A DNA stretch of 64,000 nt. It comes from Pseudidiomarina aquimaris. GTDB taxonomy: Bacteria; Pseudomonadota; Gammaproteobacteria; Enterobacterales; Alteromonadaceae. A program made the position numbers and the translations under genes. This document shows, in pieces, positions 26,072 through 33,961 of the stretch (positions are counted from its first letter, which is position 1; every line of letters starts with the position of its first letter). The notes under the pieces were generated by a model. That model was not told the origin of the DNA. It worked only from the letters and a program-made list of their open reading frames with translations, and searched no databases. The DNA is taken from the NCBI RefSeq assembly GCF_003987395.1, contig NZ_PIPT01000008.1, positions 108,822 to 172,821 on the forward strand, in the 5' to 3' direction.

Positions 26072-28105
26072 TTAGTCGTTAACCGAGATAGTTGTCAAGC
26101 CATCTGCGATAGTTTTTCTGATTTCTTCCCACTGTTCCGTGCGCTCAATAATTCGAGGTGTTATAAAAATAACCAATTCGGTTTTTTCGCTTTGTTCACT
26201 CTCGGATTTAAAAAGGTTTCCAAGCACGGGAACATCACCTAAGAGTGGAACTTTACTATCACCGCTCGACTTATTTTCTGATATCAGGCCGCCAAGTAAA
26301 ACTGTTTGACCACTTTGTGCAATCACCTCAGTTTTAATAGAACGCTCAAAGATACTCGGGTTGCCTGCTACAGAGGGACCTGTCGGCGACGTATTGGAAA
26401 TCGTTTGGTCAATTTGCAGTACCACGAGCCCTTGTGCGTTAATTGTTGGTGTCACTGACAGCTGCACACCGGTTTTCCGGTATTCCACCGACTGTGTCTG
26501 ACTTTGTAAGTCATCCGTAAAAGTGGTGGAGCCTACGGTGGGGATGTCATTGCCAACCTGAATTGAGGCTGAGATGCCGTCGCGAACGACCAAGGTTGGA
26601 TTCGAGATAACATTTACTAAATTCGAGCTTTGCTGCAGGTTCGCGATAAATCTGTCGAAGCCATCAACCCAGTTTAACCGGAAGCCACCAATATCTTGTG
26701 CGCCGAGCGCCCCAAAGGTGCCGCCACTAATCTTGCCACTGCGAAATGCGAACTCAAAACCTTGCGCAAACTCATCCGTAAGCGTGACTTCCGCAATGGT
26801 CGCATCGAGGACAATTTGCTTTGGCATGATGTCGAGGCGACGCACGACCGGCAATAGCGCCTTATAGTTGCCACCTGTAGTGTAAAAGATGATTGAATTT
26901 GAACGTTCGTCAACCGTCATTGAAATATCATCGTTGCTTGCAGAGACTGAGCCACCTTGTCCTGTTCGACCACCACTTGCGTTGCTCGGGTTGCTCGACT
27001 GCGTATCACGACTACTATTGCCCATGCCACCGTAGCCACCGATTAGGTTTCCGATGGACTCACCGAGATCCGACGCGCGAGCATATCGTGGATGATAAAT
27101 ATAATAGCCTTTCTCAGGGCCTTTGCTAGCTTGGTCGATTTGCTCCGTCCAATAACGGGCTCGGTCAAGGACTTCTTCATTGGAGGCAAACATCGCCACA
27201 GCGCCTAATTGATTAACCGGCACAGTTAAAATAGCCACACCCAAACCTGCCTGACGACCTACAGCGATACCTTCTGCTTCCATTAACTCTTTCAATTGTC
27301 CGATGTAATCATTTGGTGCCAGATAAGTAAGTTCAACCATTGCGATATGGCGCCCACGATTCGCCGGCACATCGAGTAACTGCACCAGGTCGATAAAACG
27401 CACAATTTCGGCACGTGAGCCTTCAACAAAAAAGGCATTTTGGGTCATGTCTGAAGAAACACGCACGCTCGATAGATCACGCAATGTGCGCTCTAACGAG
27501 GCTTTAAAGCCATACTTCAACGGTACCACTTGTAAAATCTTCTGGGCGGTATCCGGTACGTCTTGATAGCGGCGACCAAAACCAATCACGACATCGGTGC
27601 GATCTTCTGAGCGCGGATAAATGTAATAGGTGTTGTCTCGCAGCGCGACATCAAGGCCGTTATCGATGAGCAACTGACGCGACAAACTAAAGAGTTCACG
27701 TGAGCTAACTTCGTTTGATAGGTTAAGCGTGACGTTATTCCGCAGCTCACCTTTAACTGCAATGATATAGTTTACGTTCAGCGCTTTACCAAAAACGGTC
27801 TCTATAAAATTGCGGATAGGAAGGTCATTAGCGTTGAGCGAGTGGCTATCGCGTGGACTGAACTCTAAAGCAGGGTCGGAATCGCTACGTTGCAAATAGT
27901 TGTCGTAGTTAAGCGAGTTCAGCTTGGTAAAGCCCTGACTCTCCACCGTTGCGTCATCACGCACTTCTTGTTCGGTAAACTCTTCGCTTTCCGTCGACAT
28001 CCGATTCGGCTTGACCTGCAACGGGTCCGGAGTTTGCGTACAGCCAACCATCGTCAGGGAGACGACAAAAGCTAGCGCTACTGTTGTGACATTTTTATTT
28101 ATCAT
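26072..28105 (-). CDS. gspD: Type II secretion outer-membrane secretin with its own lipobox (GspD, second system)
   Basis: The 677-residue product has a lipoprotein signal (MINKNVTTVALAFVVSLTMV then GC, lipidation at C22), unlike the canonical GspD elsewhere in this window. The periplasmic N0 and N1-N3 domains follow (PIRNFIETVFGKALNVNYI, VPLKYGFKASLERTLR). A Ser/Gly/Asn-rich loop lies near residue 310-340, and the secretin domain carries VISNPTLVVRDGISASIQVG, VPLLGDVPVLGNLFKS and LVIFITPRII. Secretins with their own lipid anchor, such as HxcQ of Pseudomonas, reach the outer membrane without a pilotin. The ATG at 28105 is preferred to the TTG at 28120, because it begins the signal peptide and follows GGGTGGG. 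It is the last gene of the secretion operon. Confidence 0.9.
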   Translation of the reverse strand: MINKNVTTVALAFVVSLTMVGCTQTPDPLQVKPNRMSTESEEFTEQEVRDDATVESQGFTKLNSLNYDNYLQRSDSDPALEFSPRDSHSLNANDLPIRNFIETVFGKALNVNYIIAVKGELRNNVTLNLSNEVSSRELFSLSRQLLIDNGLDVALRDNTYYIYPRSEDRTDVVIGFGRRYQDVPDTAQKILQVVPLKYGFKASLERTLRDLSSVRVSSDMTQNAFFVEGSRAEIVRFIDLVQLLDVPANRGRHIAMVELTYLAPNDYIGQLKELMEAEGIAVGRQAGLGVAILTVPVNQLGAVAMFASNEEVLDRARYWTEQIDQASKGPEKGYYIYHPRYARASDLGESIGNLIGGYGGMGNSSRDTQSSNPSNASGGRTGQGGSVSASNDDISMTVDERSNSIIFYTTGGNYKALLPVVRRLDIMPKQIVLDATIAEVTLTDEFAQGFEFAFRSGKISGGTFGALGAQDIGGFRLNWVDGFDRFIANLQQSSNLVNVISNPTLVVRDGISASIQVGNDIPTVGSTTFTDDLQSQTQSVEYRKTGVQLSVTPTINAQGLVVLQIDQTISNTSPTGPSVAGNPSIFERSIKTEVIAQSGQTVLLGGLISENKSSGDSKVPLLGDVPVLGNLFKSESEQSEKTELVIFITPRIIERTEQWEEIRKTIADGLTTISVND

Positions 28106-28149
28106 GCTGTTCCCACCCAAGCGTTGACGCGAGTCATGCTCGTCGTGTG

Positions 28150-28662
28150 CTAATAATCAAATACAGGTATCGTCAGCACTTCACCCTCGGCGGAGCGGAA
28201 TGCGACGGTGTTAACGTCAATAGCCTCTAATTGATAGCTATCGACGGTGAAGCCTTCTTCGGCCTCAATGATCTCGACCGAACGTTGTTCGATACTTTGG
28301 ATATCGAGCAGTGCCAAACGTGTTTGGCTATCGGTGGCAGTGTAAATCGCGCGAACGCGAACGCGCATATTGCCTAAGTTGGTGCCACCTTCGAGCAACG
28401 GAATTGCGGGCTCTTTGCTAGTCTCGTTTTCAGGCTGAGCTGCCGCTTGGCGCCGCGCTTCGCGCTCCGCAAGCCACTCTGTTATCGCCGGCGACATCTC
28501 GTTGGCAGCCAAAGTATAGGCCACAGGGTCGAATACCGTTGTATCACGCATACTGGCATCCGCGCTCACCCAAACACGCTGGCTAAAGTCCCAAACGCAA
28601 AGCAGAGTGAAAAGCAGCAGCGCCAATTTTGCACTTAATGGCAAGTTCAGAGCTGACTTCAT
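28150..28662 (-). CDS. GspC/PilP-like protein without PDZ domain (second type II system)
   Basis: The 170-residue product has one N-terminal membrane segment (LSAKLALLLFTLLCVWDFS), a Glu/Ala-rich linker and a C-terminal beta domain (about 95-170). The latter includes MRVRVRAIYTATDSQTRLALLDI and AIDVNTVAFRSAEGEVLTI. The pattern (VRAIYTA..., a binding-strand pair, then V.F...G....I) resembles the homology region of GspC and the PilP fold, which bind the N0 domain of the secretin. The position directly before the secretin gene supports this. Canonical GspC has a further PDZ or coiled-coil domain; here it is absent. The reading as GspC is by layout, not by strong sequence identity. Confidence 0.6.
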   Translation of the reverse strand: MKSALNLPLSAKLALLLFTLLCVWDFSQRVWVSADASMRDTTVFDPVAYTLAANEMSPAITEWLAEREARRQAAAQPENETSKEPAIPLLEGGTNLGNMRVRVRAIYTATDSQTRLALLDIQSIEQRSVEIIEAEEGFTVDSYQLEAIDVNTVAFRSAEGEVLTIPVFDY

Positions 28663-29213
28663 GCGCCACCTCCTTGCTGCTGACTCTGCACATTGACTCG
28701 CAGTTGCAAAGTCATGACATAGGCACCGCGGCGGCGGTTATCGCGCCGTAATTCCATCGACTCATGAATGGCATTAGGCATGGCGCTTTGCAACTGAAAC
28801 TGTGCTTCGGTAAGGCGTCCGATTTCGCCCGCGAAGCGCACACGCGCACGTAAATGGCCAAGTCCCGAGCCGTCTTGCTGCAAGCTGGTCAGCCAGGCGA
28901 ACTCTTGTAGGCTGACTTGACTTGCTCGAAGCTGTTCTTCTATCGAGCTTTGCAATTCAATTTGTAGCAACGAGCTTTCGCTGGCAACAGGAAACTTTTC
29001 GCGAACTTCGTTCGCCAATGCAGCGGCCGTGTTCGCTGCCGTGTTTATCTCTTCTTCTGACGCCAACAGCTGTTCGCTACGCTCAATGCGCGCTTCGTTG
29101 AGCGTCAGCTCTGTGATCAGGCTGTTTTGCCAAGCTAATATCGGCTTCACCCCAAATTGCAGCGCTGCTAAAATCGCGGCTATCCACAGCAGTTGTTGTT
29201 GCGACTTGGTCAT
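28659..29213 (-). CDS. GspM/PilO-like inner-membrane assembly protein (second type II system)
   Basis: The 184-residue product has an N-terminal membrane segment (LLWIAAILAALQFGVKPIL). A coiled-coil stretch follows (about 30-80, ITELTLNEARIERSEQLLAS). A small ferredoxin-like domain (LRARVRFAGEIGRLTEAQFQL ... YVMTLQLRVNV) completes it. This layout is that of GspM and PilO, which pair with GspL/PilN in the inner-membrane platform. It overlaps both neighbours by 4 bases (ATGA-type junctions), so it is translated together with the GspL-like and GspC-like proteins. Confidence 0.65.
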   Translation of the reverse strand: MTKSQQQLLWIAAILAALQFGVKPILAWQNSLITELTLNEARIERSEQLLASEEEINTAANTAAALANEVREKFPVASESSLLQIELQSSIEEQLRASQVSLQEFAWLTSLQQDGSGLGHLRARVRFAGEIGRLTEAQFQLQSAMPNAIHESMELRRDNRRRGAYVMTLQLRVNVQSQQQGGGA

Positions 29214-30343
29214 GCTGAGCCCCCCGCAGGGTTCAACGTGATGTCGATACGGAAGGTCTGCCCACCGCGACCATTGCGCAGTGGTGAGGCAAACTCTGCG
29301 CTACTAACCGCAGGTAAGGCGTGCAAGGTTCGTAACAGCTCTAAAGCATCCGGCGACTGGCCGCCCACGGTGAGTTTTTCGCCATTATAATTGCTGTAAT
29401 CTAAGGTCGCTTTTGCTTGCTCGGTGGTGGCAACGACCGTCCAGTATTGGTTTAACAGGTCAGCCTTCATTAGGTTGGCGTGTAAGCTGTCTAACTGCTG
29501 TTGTGCTTGTTGCAGTTTTTGTTGTTGGGTCAGCACGTTGGTTACTTTCGGACTTATTTCTTCGAGTCGTTGTTGTGACCAAACACTGGTGCCATAAAGA
29601 TAGAGGCTGCTTATAAGCAGGTACACGACACCGATACTGCCCAGCCCAATCGCCAGCTTCTGCCAAGGAAAGCTCGACTGCGATGCTTGGCCAGCACCCT
29701 GCCATCCCTGGGTCCAAAAGTGCGGAGGTAATTTGACGAGTGCTTCCGCCAAAGCTTCACGTAATTGCGGTTCGTTAAGGGAATGCTCGCTAAGGTCCGC
29801 TGCGCTGCCCAATGCTAGCTTTGCCTTTGCGACAGAATTGATGAGCTTGGAACTTAGCAGTGTTTGCCAGCTGCCATCAGGCTTTTTATGCAGAAAGTAA
29901 TCCTGGCCCTTCGGCTGCACATGATAAAAAGCGTGTTCGGCGGCATTGGCGAGAACCAACGTTTCAGGGAAAATCAGCTGTGCCTTTGGCAGCTCATCTT
30001 TCAGTGCCTCGGTCACGCGGATCGTCAGAACTTCGCGTTTGCCATTTTGCCATGGGCCAATATAAAAGAATTCGCGCGCTTGGCGCTTCAGTTCGAGCAC
30101 TTTCTTTAAAGCGCGCGCCGAGCGAATGGTGTAATTCGACCAAGACTCTTGGTAGCTATCGCGGGAGATTAAGGCGACGAGATAACGCTTTTTCTCGCCT
30201 TTTGCCAAGGGGGCTTTCGGGCTGCCAGTTTGCAGCGGGTGCCATTCACCCTGCGCGTTTAAGCGCCAAGCTAAGCCTGTAAGGCGCTGCTTGCTGCGCG
30301 CTAAGAGTCGACTTACTGTGCTTGGCTGCTTGGTGTTTGGCAT
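29210..30343 (-). CDS. GspL-like platform protein (second type II system)
   Basis: The 377-residue product has a cytoplasmic N-terminal part of about 220 residues, one membrane segment (IGLGSIGVVYLLISSLYLYG, about 232-251) and a periplasmic part. The latter has a coiled coil (VTNVLTQQQKLQQAQQQLDSL) followed by a ferredoxin-like domain. This is the layout of GspL. It would link the assembly ATPase to the pseudopilus platform and pair with the GspM-like protein. Sequence similarity to canonical GspL is low, so the assignment rests on topology and on the gene order K-L-M-C-D. Confidence 0.65.
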   Translation of the reverse strand: MPNTKQPSTVSRLLARSKQRLTGLAWRLNAQGEWHPLQTGSPKAPLAKGEKKRYLVALISRDSYQESWSNYTIRSARALKKVLELKRQAREFFYIGPWQNGKREVLTIRVTEALKDELPKAQLIFPETLVLANAAEHAFYHVQPKGQDYFLHKKPDGSWQTLLSSKLINSVAKAKLALGSAADLSEHSLNEPQLREALAEALVKLPPHFWTQGWQGAGQASQSSFPWQKLAIGLGSIGVVYLLISSLYLYGTSVWSQQRLEEISPKVTNVLTQQQKLQQAQQQLDSLHANLMKADLLNQYWTVVATTEQAKATLDYSNYNGEKLTVGGQSPDALELLRTLHALPAVSSAEFASPLRNGRGGQTFRIDITLNPAGGSA

Positions 30344-30355
30344 CTTCTTTTATCG

Positions 30356-31222
30356 TTATTCTTGTTGGAAGTATTTTGCATAGAGACGCATCGGACTGGG
30401 GTGCCGTGGTCGATAATCTACTTCTCTATAAAGCTCAAGTCCCGAACGCTCATCGGTCAGGCGCATGCGTTGCGCGATACCAGGAAACGTTCCTGTGTCC
30501 GCCGCGTCGACTTCACCGAAGAAATCTTGTAGCAAACCTGCAGAGCTTTCGTTAGATTTTCGTAATGCTCGGATAGTATCAGCTTGCTCAGGGGTTAGCA
30601 ATACGGGCAACAGCTCGTTTGGCATCCACACTGGATTGAAAAGAGGTGCACTCACCGAGGTTAAATTGCGAATCGATGCAACATCCTCCACGGTCCATGA
30701 CGCAAGGTGGGCAAGGTCCGCAACATTCTGAAAATAAATCTGCTCCGGCTCACGTAAAAAGGTTCTCAATTCATCTACCATTTGCCGTGCCTGCAACGGC
30801 GACTTGCCGAGCTGCAGCAAAAGCGGCTCAATGTCATTGGTGCGGAAGTTGAGATCCAGCAAGCTGGCCTCGTTTTGCAGTTGCAGCGCTAAGCTTGGGC
30901 CCAATGGCTCGTATGCGGCGCGCTGCGGCAGCGGTATCCTGTGCGGCTGACCATAAAAGTTGATTTGGTGTAGCGGGCTTTGTGGATCGTTGCGACTCAT
31001 TAACCAGTCATTACTGAGCAATAAACTATCGACATAGGCTGCCGCTGACGACAGCGCCAGCTCGCGCTCGACCCGGTCTTGTAGGAGCTGCGCCTGTTGC
31101 ACGGTGGATTGCGTCTGCTTGCTCATGATAATTAACAAGACACTGATAATGGCAACCATCAGTAGCACTTGAAACAGTGCCATACCGTGTTGTTTGTGAG
31201 GCTGTTGTGTTGGCTTATGCAT
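30356..31222 (-). CDS. gspK: Minor pseudopilin GspK (second type II system)
   Basis: The 288-residue product has a prepilin leader cut after G14 (QPHKQHG|MALFQVLLMV). A hydrophobic helix without Glu at position 5 follows, which is characteristic of the tip pseudopilin GspK. The large alpha-helical domain between the helix and the C-terminus, including LLDLNFRTNDIEPLLLQLG and a helix-hairpin-helix-like VEDVASIRNLTSVSAPLFN, also matches GspK. The ATG at 31222 overlaps the end of the GspJ gene and gives a normal leader; the longer frame to 31288 would add 22 residues inside the GspJ gene and is rejected. Confidence 0.82.
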   Translation of the reverse strand: MHKPTQQPHKQHGMALFQVLLMVAIISVLLIIMSKQTQSTVQQAQLLQDRVERELALSSAAAYVDSLLLSNDWLMSRNDPQSPLHQINFYGQPHRIPLPQRAAYEPLGPSLALQLQNEASLLDLNFRTNDIEPLLLQLGKSPLQARQMVDELRTFLREPEQIYFQNVADLAHLASWTVEDVASIRNLTSVSAPLFNPVWMPNELLPVLLTPEQADTIRALRKSNESSAGLLQDFFGEVDAADTGTFPGIAQRMRLTDERSGLELYREVDYRPRHPSPMRLYAKYFQQE

Positions 31223-31901
31223 CGCTGGTATACCTCGCGATGGCGCCTTCGACTGCATCGGGTACTTCAATGCTCCAGTTAAAGCCATTCAGATCAATGT
31301 GTATGGCTTGGGGGTGTAACACCCGCTGCAGGCCATCATATTCGTCAAACCAACGTAGTTCGAAGGTATCCCCCATGTCGGCAGCAATGGTTTGATTGCG
31401 CTCGGTCAGAGAGCCAAAGCCGTAGTAACGGAAGTTAATTTGTTCGACGTTGTCATACAAGACACGACGAAAATTAAACGGCAGGTCTTGATTGGCGTGT
31501 GTCAGGTACTCGTGGTCGAGCACCGCCTCTTCATAAACCAAGCGATAACCGCCCTGCCCGTTCTCTTCACGGAAGATACGGTACACGGCGGTGGCGTCGG
31601 GGTTTTGCACACTCATACGCGAGGTGCCAGTAAACCCGTTGTCCCGCCCGAGAAAATAAAAGCCTAAGCGCTCTTCACCGCTATACACCACTTTCGGAAA
31701 CGAATTAGCGGTAACTTTTTGTACTAGGCTCAGCAAATGATGACGCTCTAGGGTTGCGTCCGCCAAACCTTTATTGCGTTGCCAATTCTGGCTGAAATAG
31801 TCGTACGCCATGGCACCGCTGATCATCAATAAGCTCAGCAGCACCATCGCGATCAGTGTTTCAACTAAGGTGAAGCCGCGCGTTGTAGGTTTTCGTCCCA
31901 T
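31215..31901 (-). CDS. gspJ: Minor pseudopilin GspJ (second type II system)
   Basis: The 228-residue product has a short leader cut after G9 (MGRKPTTRG|FTLVETLIAM) with Glu at position 5 of the mature protein. A beta-rich domain ends with DTFELRWFDEYDGLQRVL, followed by a short C-terminal tail. Length and order place it as GspJ, which forms the tip complex with GspI and GspK. The gene overlaps the preceding gspI by 37 bases and the following gspK by 8 bases, so expression is tightly coupled. Confidence 0.85.
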   Translation of the reverse strand: MGRKPTTRGFTLVETLIAMVLLSLLMISGAMAYDYFSQNWQRNKGLADATLERHHLLSLVQKVTANSFPKVVYSGEERLGFYFLGRDNGFTGTSRMSVQNPDATAVYRIFREENGQGGYRLVYEEAVLDHEYLTHANQDLPFNFRRVLYDNVEQINFRYYGFGSLTERNQTIAADMGDTFELRWFDEYDGLQRVLHPQAIHIDLNGFNWSIEVPDAVEGAIARYTSDA

Positions 31902-32302
31902 ACCAGCTCCTCGTAGTTGAACACCCGTGTGGTGGTGCCGTAGTTCATAGTAAGCGTGATTGCGTACAAATGATAACGCGGCCCCATTTGCGTGTAGCCG
32001 TCGGCGTTTTCATCAAAATAAGGTGCGGGTGGCAAATAAGCGACTTCTTCTGCTTGCCAATCGACTTTTACGTCTTGTGTGTAGAGGTCTTGCCCTCTGG
32101 TTTCTTGCTCGTGTTGTAGCGAAAACTTAATTGAGCTGCGCGCCGCTTCGACTTGGCTCAGCACATGCAAGACTTCTGCGGCTTTGGCGGAGTTTTGCAT
32201 GTTGTTTTGAAACGCCATCACGCCGCTAACCACGGCGGCGAACAGGATCGTCATCGCGACCAAGATTTCTATGAGGGTGAAGCCCTTACTCGAGCGGCGC
32301 AT
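31865..32302 (-). CDS. gspI: Minor pseudopilin GspI (second type II system)
   Basis: The 145-residue product has a 7-residue leader (MRRSSKG|FTLIEILVAMTI) cut by the prepilin peptidase, with Glu at mature position 5. A small beta domain follows. Size and position between H and J fit GspI. It overlaps gspH by 17 bases and gspJ by 37 bases. In contrast to gspI of the canonical operon it carries no palindromic repeat. Confidence 0.85.
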   Translation of the reverse strand: MRRSSKGFTLIEILVAMTILFAAVVSGVMAFQNNMQNSAKAAEVLHVLSQVEAARSSIKFSLQHEQETRGQDLYTQDVKVDWQAEEVAYLPPAPYFDENADGYTQMGPRYHLYAITLTMNYGTTTRVFNYEELVWDENLQRAASP

Positions 32303-32765
32303 CGTTGCCTCCAGACTCGGCTTGTGCGGCGCTTTCGACGAGCTTCATGTTGAGTTCTTTACTGAGTTCCCGTTCGCCTTCGAGCCATTCAATGACACTC
32401 GGCTGCCAGAAACCATGCCGATTCAAACGAATTTGTTGCGCTGGAAATGCCAAGTACTCAAATTCGAAGGTCTCGCTAGAAACTGCGTCTGCATCCCCCT
32501 GCCACGACTTATCCACAGAGGGCAGCCCTCTGTGGATAACAATTTTGTTGTCCTCGGTGACGAGGGTGTACGCCTGATTCTGGCTGTAGGCGTTGAAGGT
32601 GTAGTGGTTGAGTAGGCGCAAGAGCGCTTCGCGTTCGGCGGTTTGTTTGCTGCGGTCGTATTGATTAACTGCGAGCGGGCCCACCAACGTAGCGGCAATC
32701 GAAATGATGGCCATCACCACCAGCAGTTCGATCAGGGTAAAGCCGTGACGACGACGGGTCATCAT
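32286..32765 (-). CDS. gspH: Pseudopilin GspH (second type II system)
   Basis: The 159-residue product has the leader MMTRRRHG|FTLIELLVVMAI, cut after G8, with Glu at mature position 5. A beta-rich domain includes FEFEYLAFPAQQIRLNRHG. Two in-frame ATG codons (32765 and 32762) are possible; the first overlaps the gspF stop. It would be a minor pseudopilin near the tip. The coding sequence contains a perfect 14-base-arm palindrome of two DnaA-box sequences (32509-32539), described separately; the codons there spell IHRGLPSVDK. Confidence 0.82.
   Translation of the reverse strand: MMTRRRHGFTLIELLVVMAIISIAATLVGPLAVNQYDRSKQTAEREALLRLLNHYTFNAYSQNQAYTLVTEDNKIVIHRGLPSVDKSWQGDADAVSSETFEFEYLAFPAQQIRLNRHGFWQPSVIEWLEGERELSKELNMKLVESAAQAESGGNDAPLE
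32509..32539. repeat. Perfect palindrome made of two inverted DnaA-box consensus sequences
   Basis: TTATCCACAGAGGG (32509-32522), loop CAG, CCCTCTGTGGATAA (32526-32539). Each arm contains TTATCCACA, the strongest DnaA-box sequence known from E. coli. All 14 arm bases pair. It lies inside the second gspH gene and is read in frame. No T run follows, so it is not a terminator. Confidence 0.85.
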
Positions 32766-33961
32766 AAAGGTGTGTCTGTGACGGCCGAAATACTTAGCAT
32801 CATGATGACGACGATCGAGCCGACCACAGCCCCCATAAATAAGATCAGGGCAGGTTCCAATAAGCTGGTGAAACGGGTCACCCAGCTATAAAAAGTGCGC
32901 CGCGAGCGATCGGCGATTTCGCCAAAGACGCGTGCCAGCTCGCCACTTTCTTCACCAATGGACAGCAGTGCGGCGAAATACGGTGGGTATAAACGTGATT
33001 CGCTTAAGCACTCGGCTAAGCTCTCGCCGCGATTGACGCGTTCAGCGGCGCGTTGGACTTCGCTGCGCAGCGATTCGGTACGTAAGGTCTTCGCGGCAAG
33101 CTTCATGCTGCGATCGATGGCAACTCCTGAGTTCAGCATCACATTCAACGCCGCATTGAAGCGAATTCGTTCAACTAAAATATTGGCCCCCGCGACGACA
33201 GGTAAACGTTCGCGGCACCAACTCCCCAGCCGCTTAACGCTGTCGTGTTCGCGATAATTCCACAAAGCAATACCGCCACCGACGATAAGCAACAGCAGCC
33301 ACCATTGATAAGCCAAGAAGAACTCACTGACCGCAATCAGCCCCACGGTATAACCGGGGAGATTTTCGGCGTCTTGGAACAAGGTAGTTAAGTTCGGTAC
33401 GACGAAATTAAAGATAAACACAATAGCGGCGATACAAACGGTGAGAATTACTGCCGGGTAAACCAAAGCTTGTTTGATTTTCTCACGTAATTCCATTTGA
33501 TAGTGCAGTTCGTCAGCCAAGCGTTGGAAGGTGGCCGCAAGCTCACCGGTTTCTTCGGCGATTTGCACCAAACCGATATACAACGAGTTGAATACCGAGA
33601 ACTTGGCCAAGCTGTCTGAGAGTTTGTGACCTTGCTTCAGTTGCTGCAATACGTCTTGCAACATGTCGCGCAACGCCGGCTTCTCGACATTATGCAGCAA
33701 AATTTCAAGGCCTTTATCGACCCGCAGCCCAGAAGTTAATAGTAGGCTGAGTTCGGCGGTGAAAAACTCGACGTCGCTAACATTCAGTCCGCGTTCGCCA
33801 AACACATTTGCGTTGAGGCCGCCGGAAGCAGATTTAATTTCGGCAACCATCAATTGTTGCTGTTCGAGTCGCGCGCGTGCGGTATCGGCATCGACCGCAT
33901 CAATTCGGCCTTTCTGCTCAACGCCACTGGTGTTATAGGCGACGTACGTGAACAGTGCCAT
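32762..33961 (-). CDS. gspF: Type II secretion inner-membrane platform protein GspF (second system)
   Basis: The 399-residue product has the duplicated GspF domain. The first repeat (about 68-190) has ELSLLLTSGLRVDKGLEIL and GLVQIAEETGELAATFQRLAD. The second (about 270-395) has FNAALNVMLNSGVAIDRSM and ALLSIGEESGELARVFGEIAD. Membrane segments are near AVILTVCIAAIVFIFNFVV, WWLLLLIVGGGIALW and LILFMGAVVGSIVVIMMLS. It would couple the ATPase to pseudopilus growth. Its ATG overlaps the gspE stop as TAATG. Confidence 0.93.
   Translation of the reverse strand: MALFTYVAYNTSGVEQKGRIDAVDADTARARLEQQQLMVAEIKSASGGLNANVFGERGLNVSDVEFFTAELSLLLTSGLRVDKGLEILLHNVEKPALRDMLQDVLQQLKQGHKLSDSLAKFSVFNSLYIGLVQIAEETGELAATFQRLADELHYQMELREKIKQALVYPAVILTVCIAAIVFIFNFVVPNLTTLFQDAENLPGYTVGLIAVSEFFLAYQWWLLLLIVGGGIALWNYREHDSVKRLGSWCRERLPVVAGANILVERIRFNAALNVMLNSGVAIDRSMKLAAKTLRTESLRSEVQRAAERVNRGESLAECLSESRLYPPYFAALLSIGEESGELARVFGEIADRSRRTFYSWVTRFTSLLEPALILFMGAVVGSIVVIMMLSISAVTDTPL

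Noticed and set aside
32509..32539. DnaA-box palindrome as a replication origin
   Set aside because: None of the usual origin neighbours (dnaA, dnaN, gidA, parAB) is present, there are only two boxes, no AT-rich unwinding region follows, and the site is inside a conserved secretion gene.
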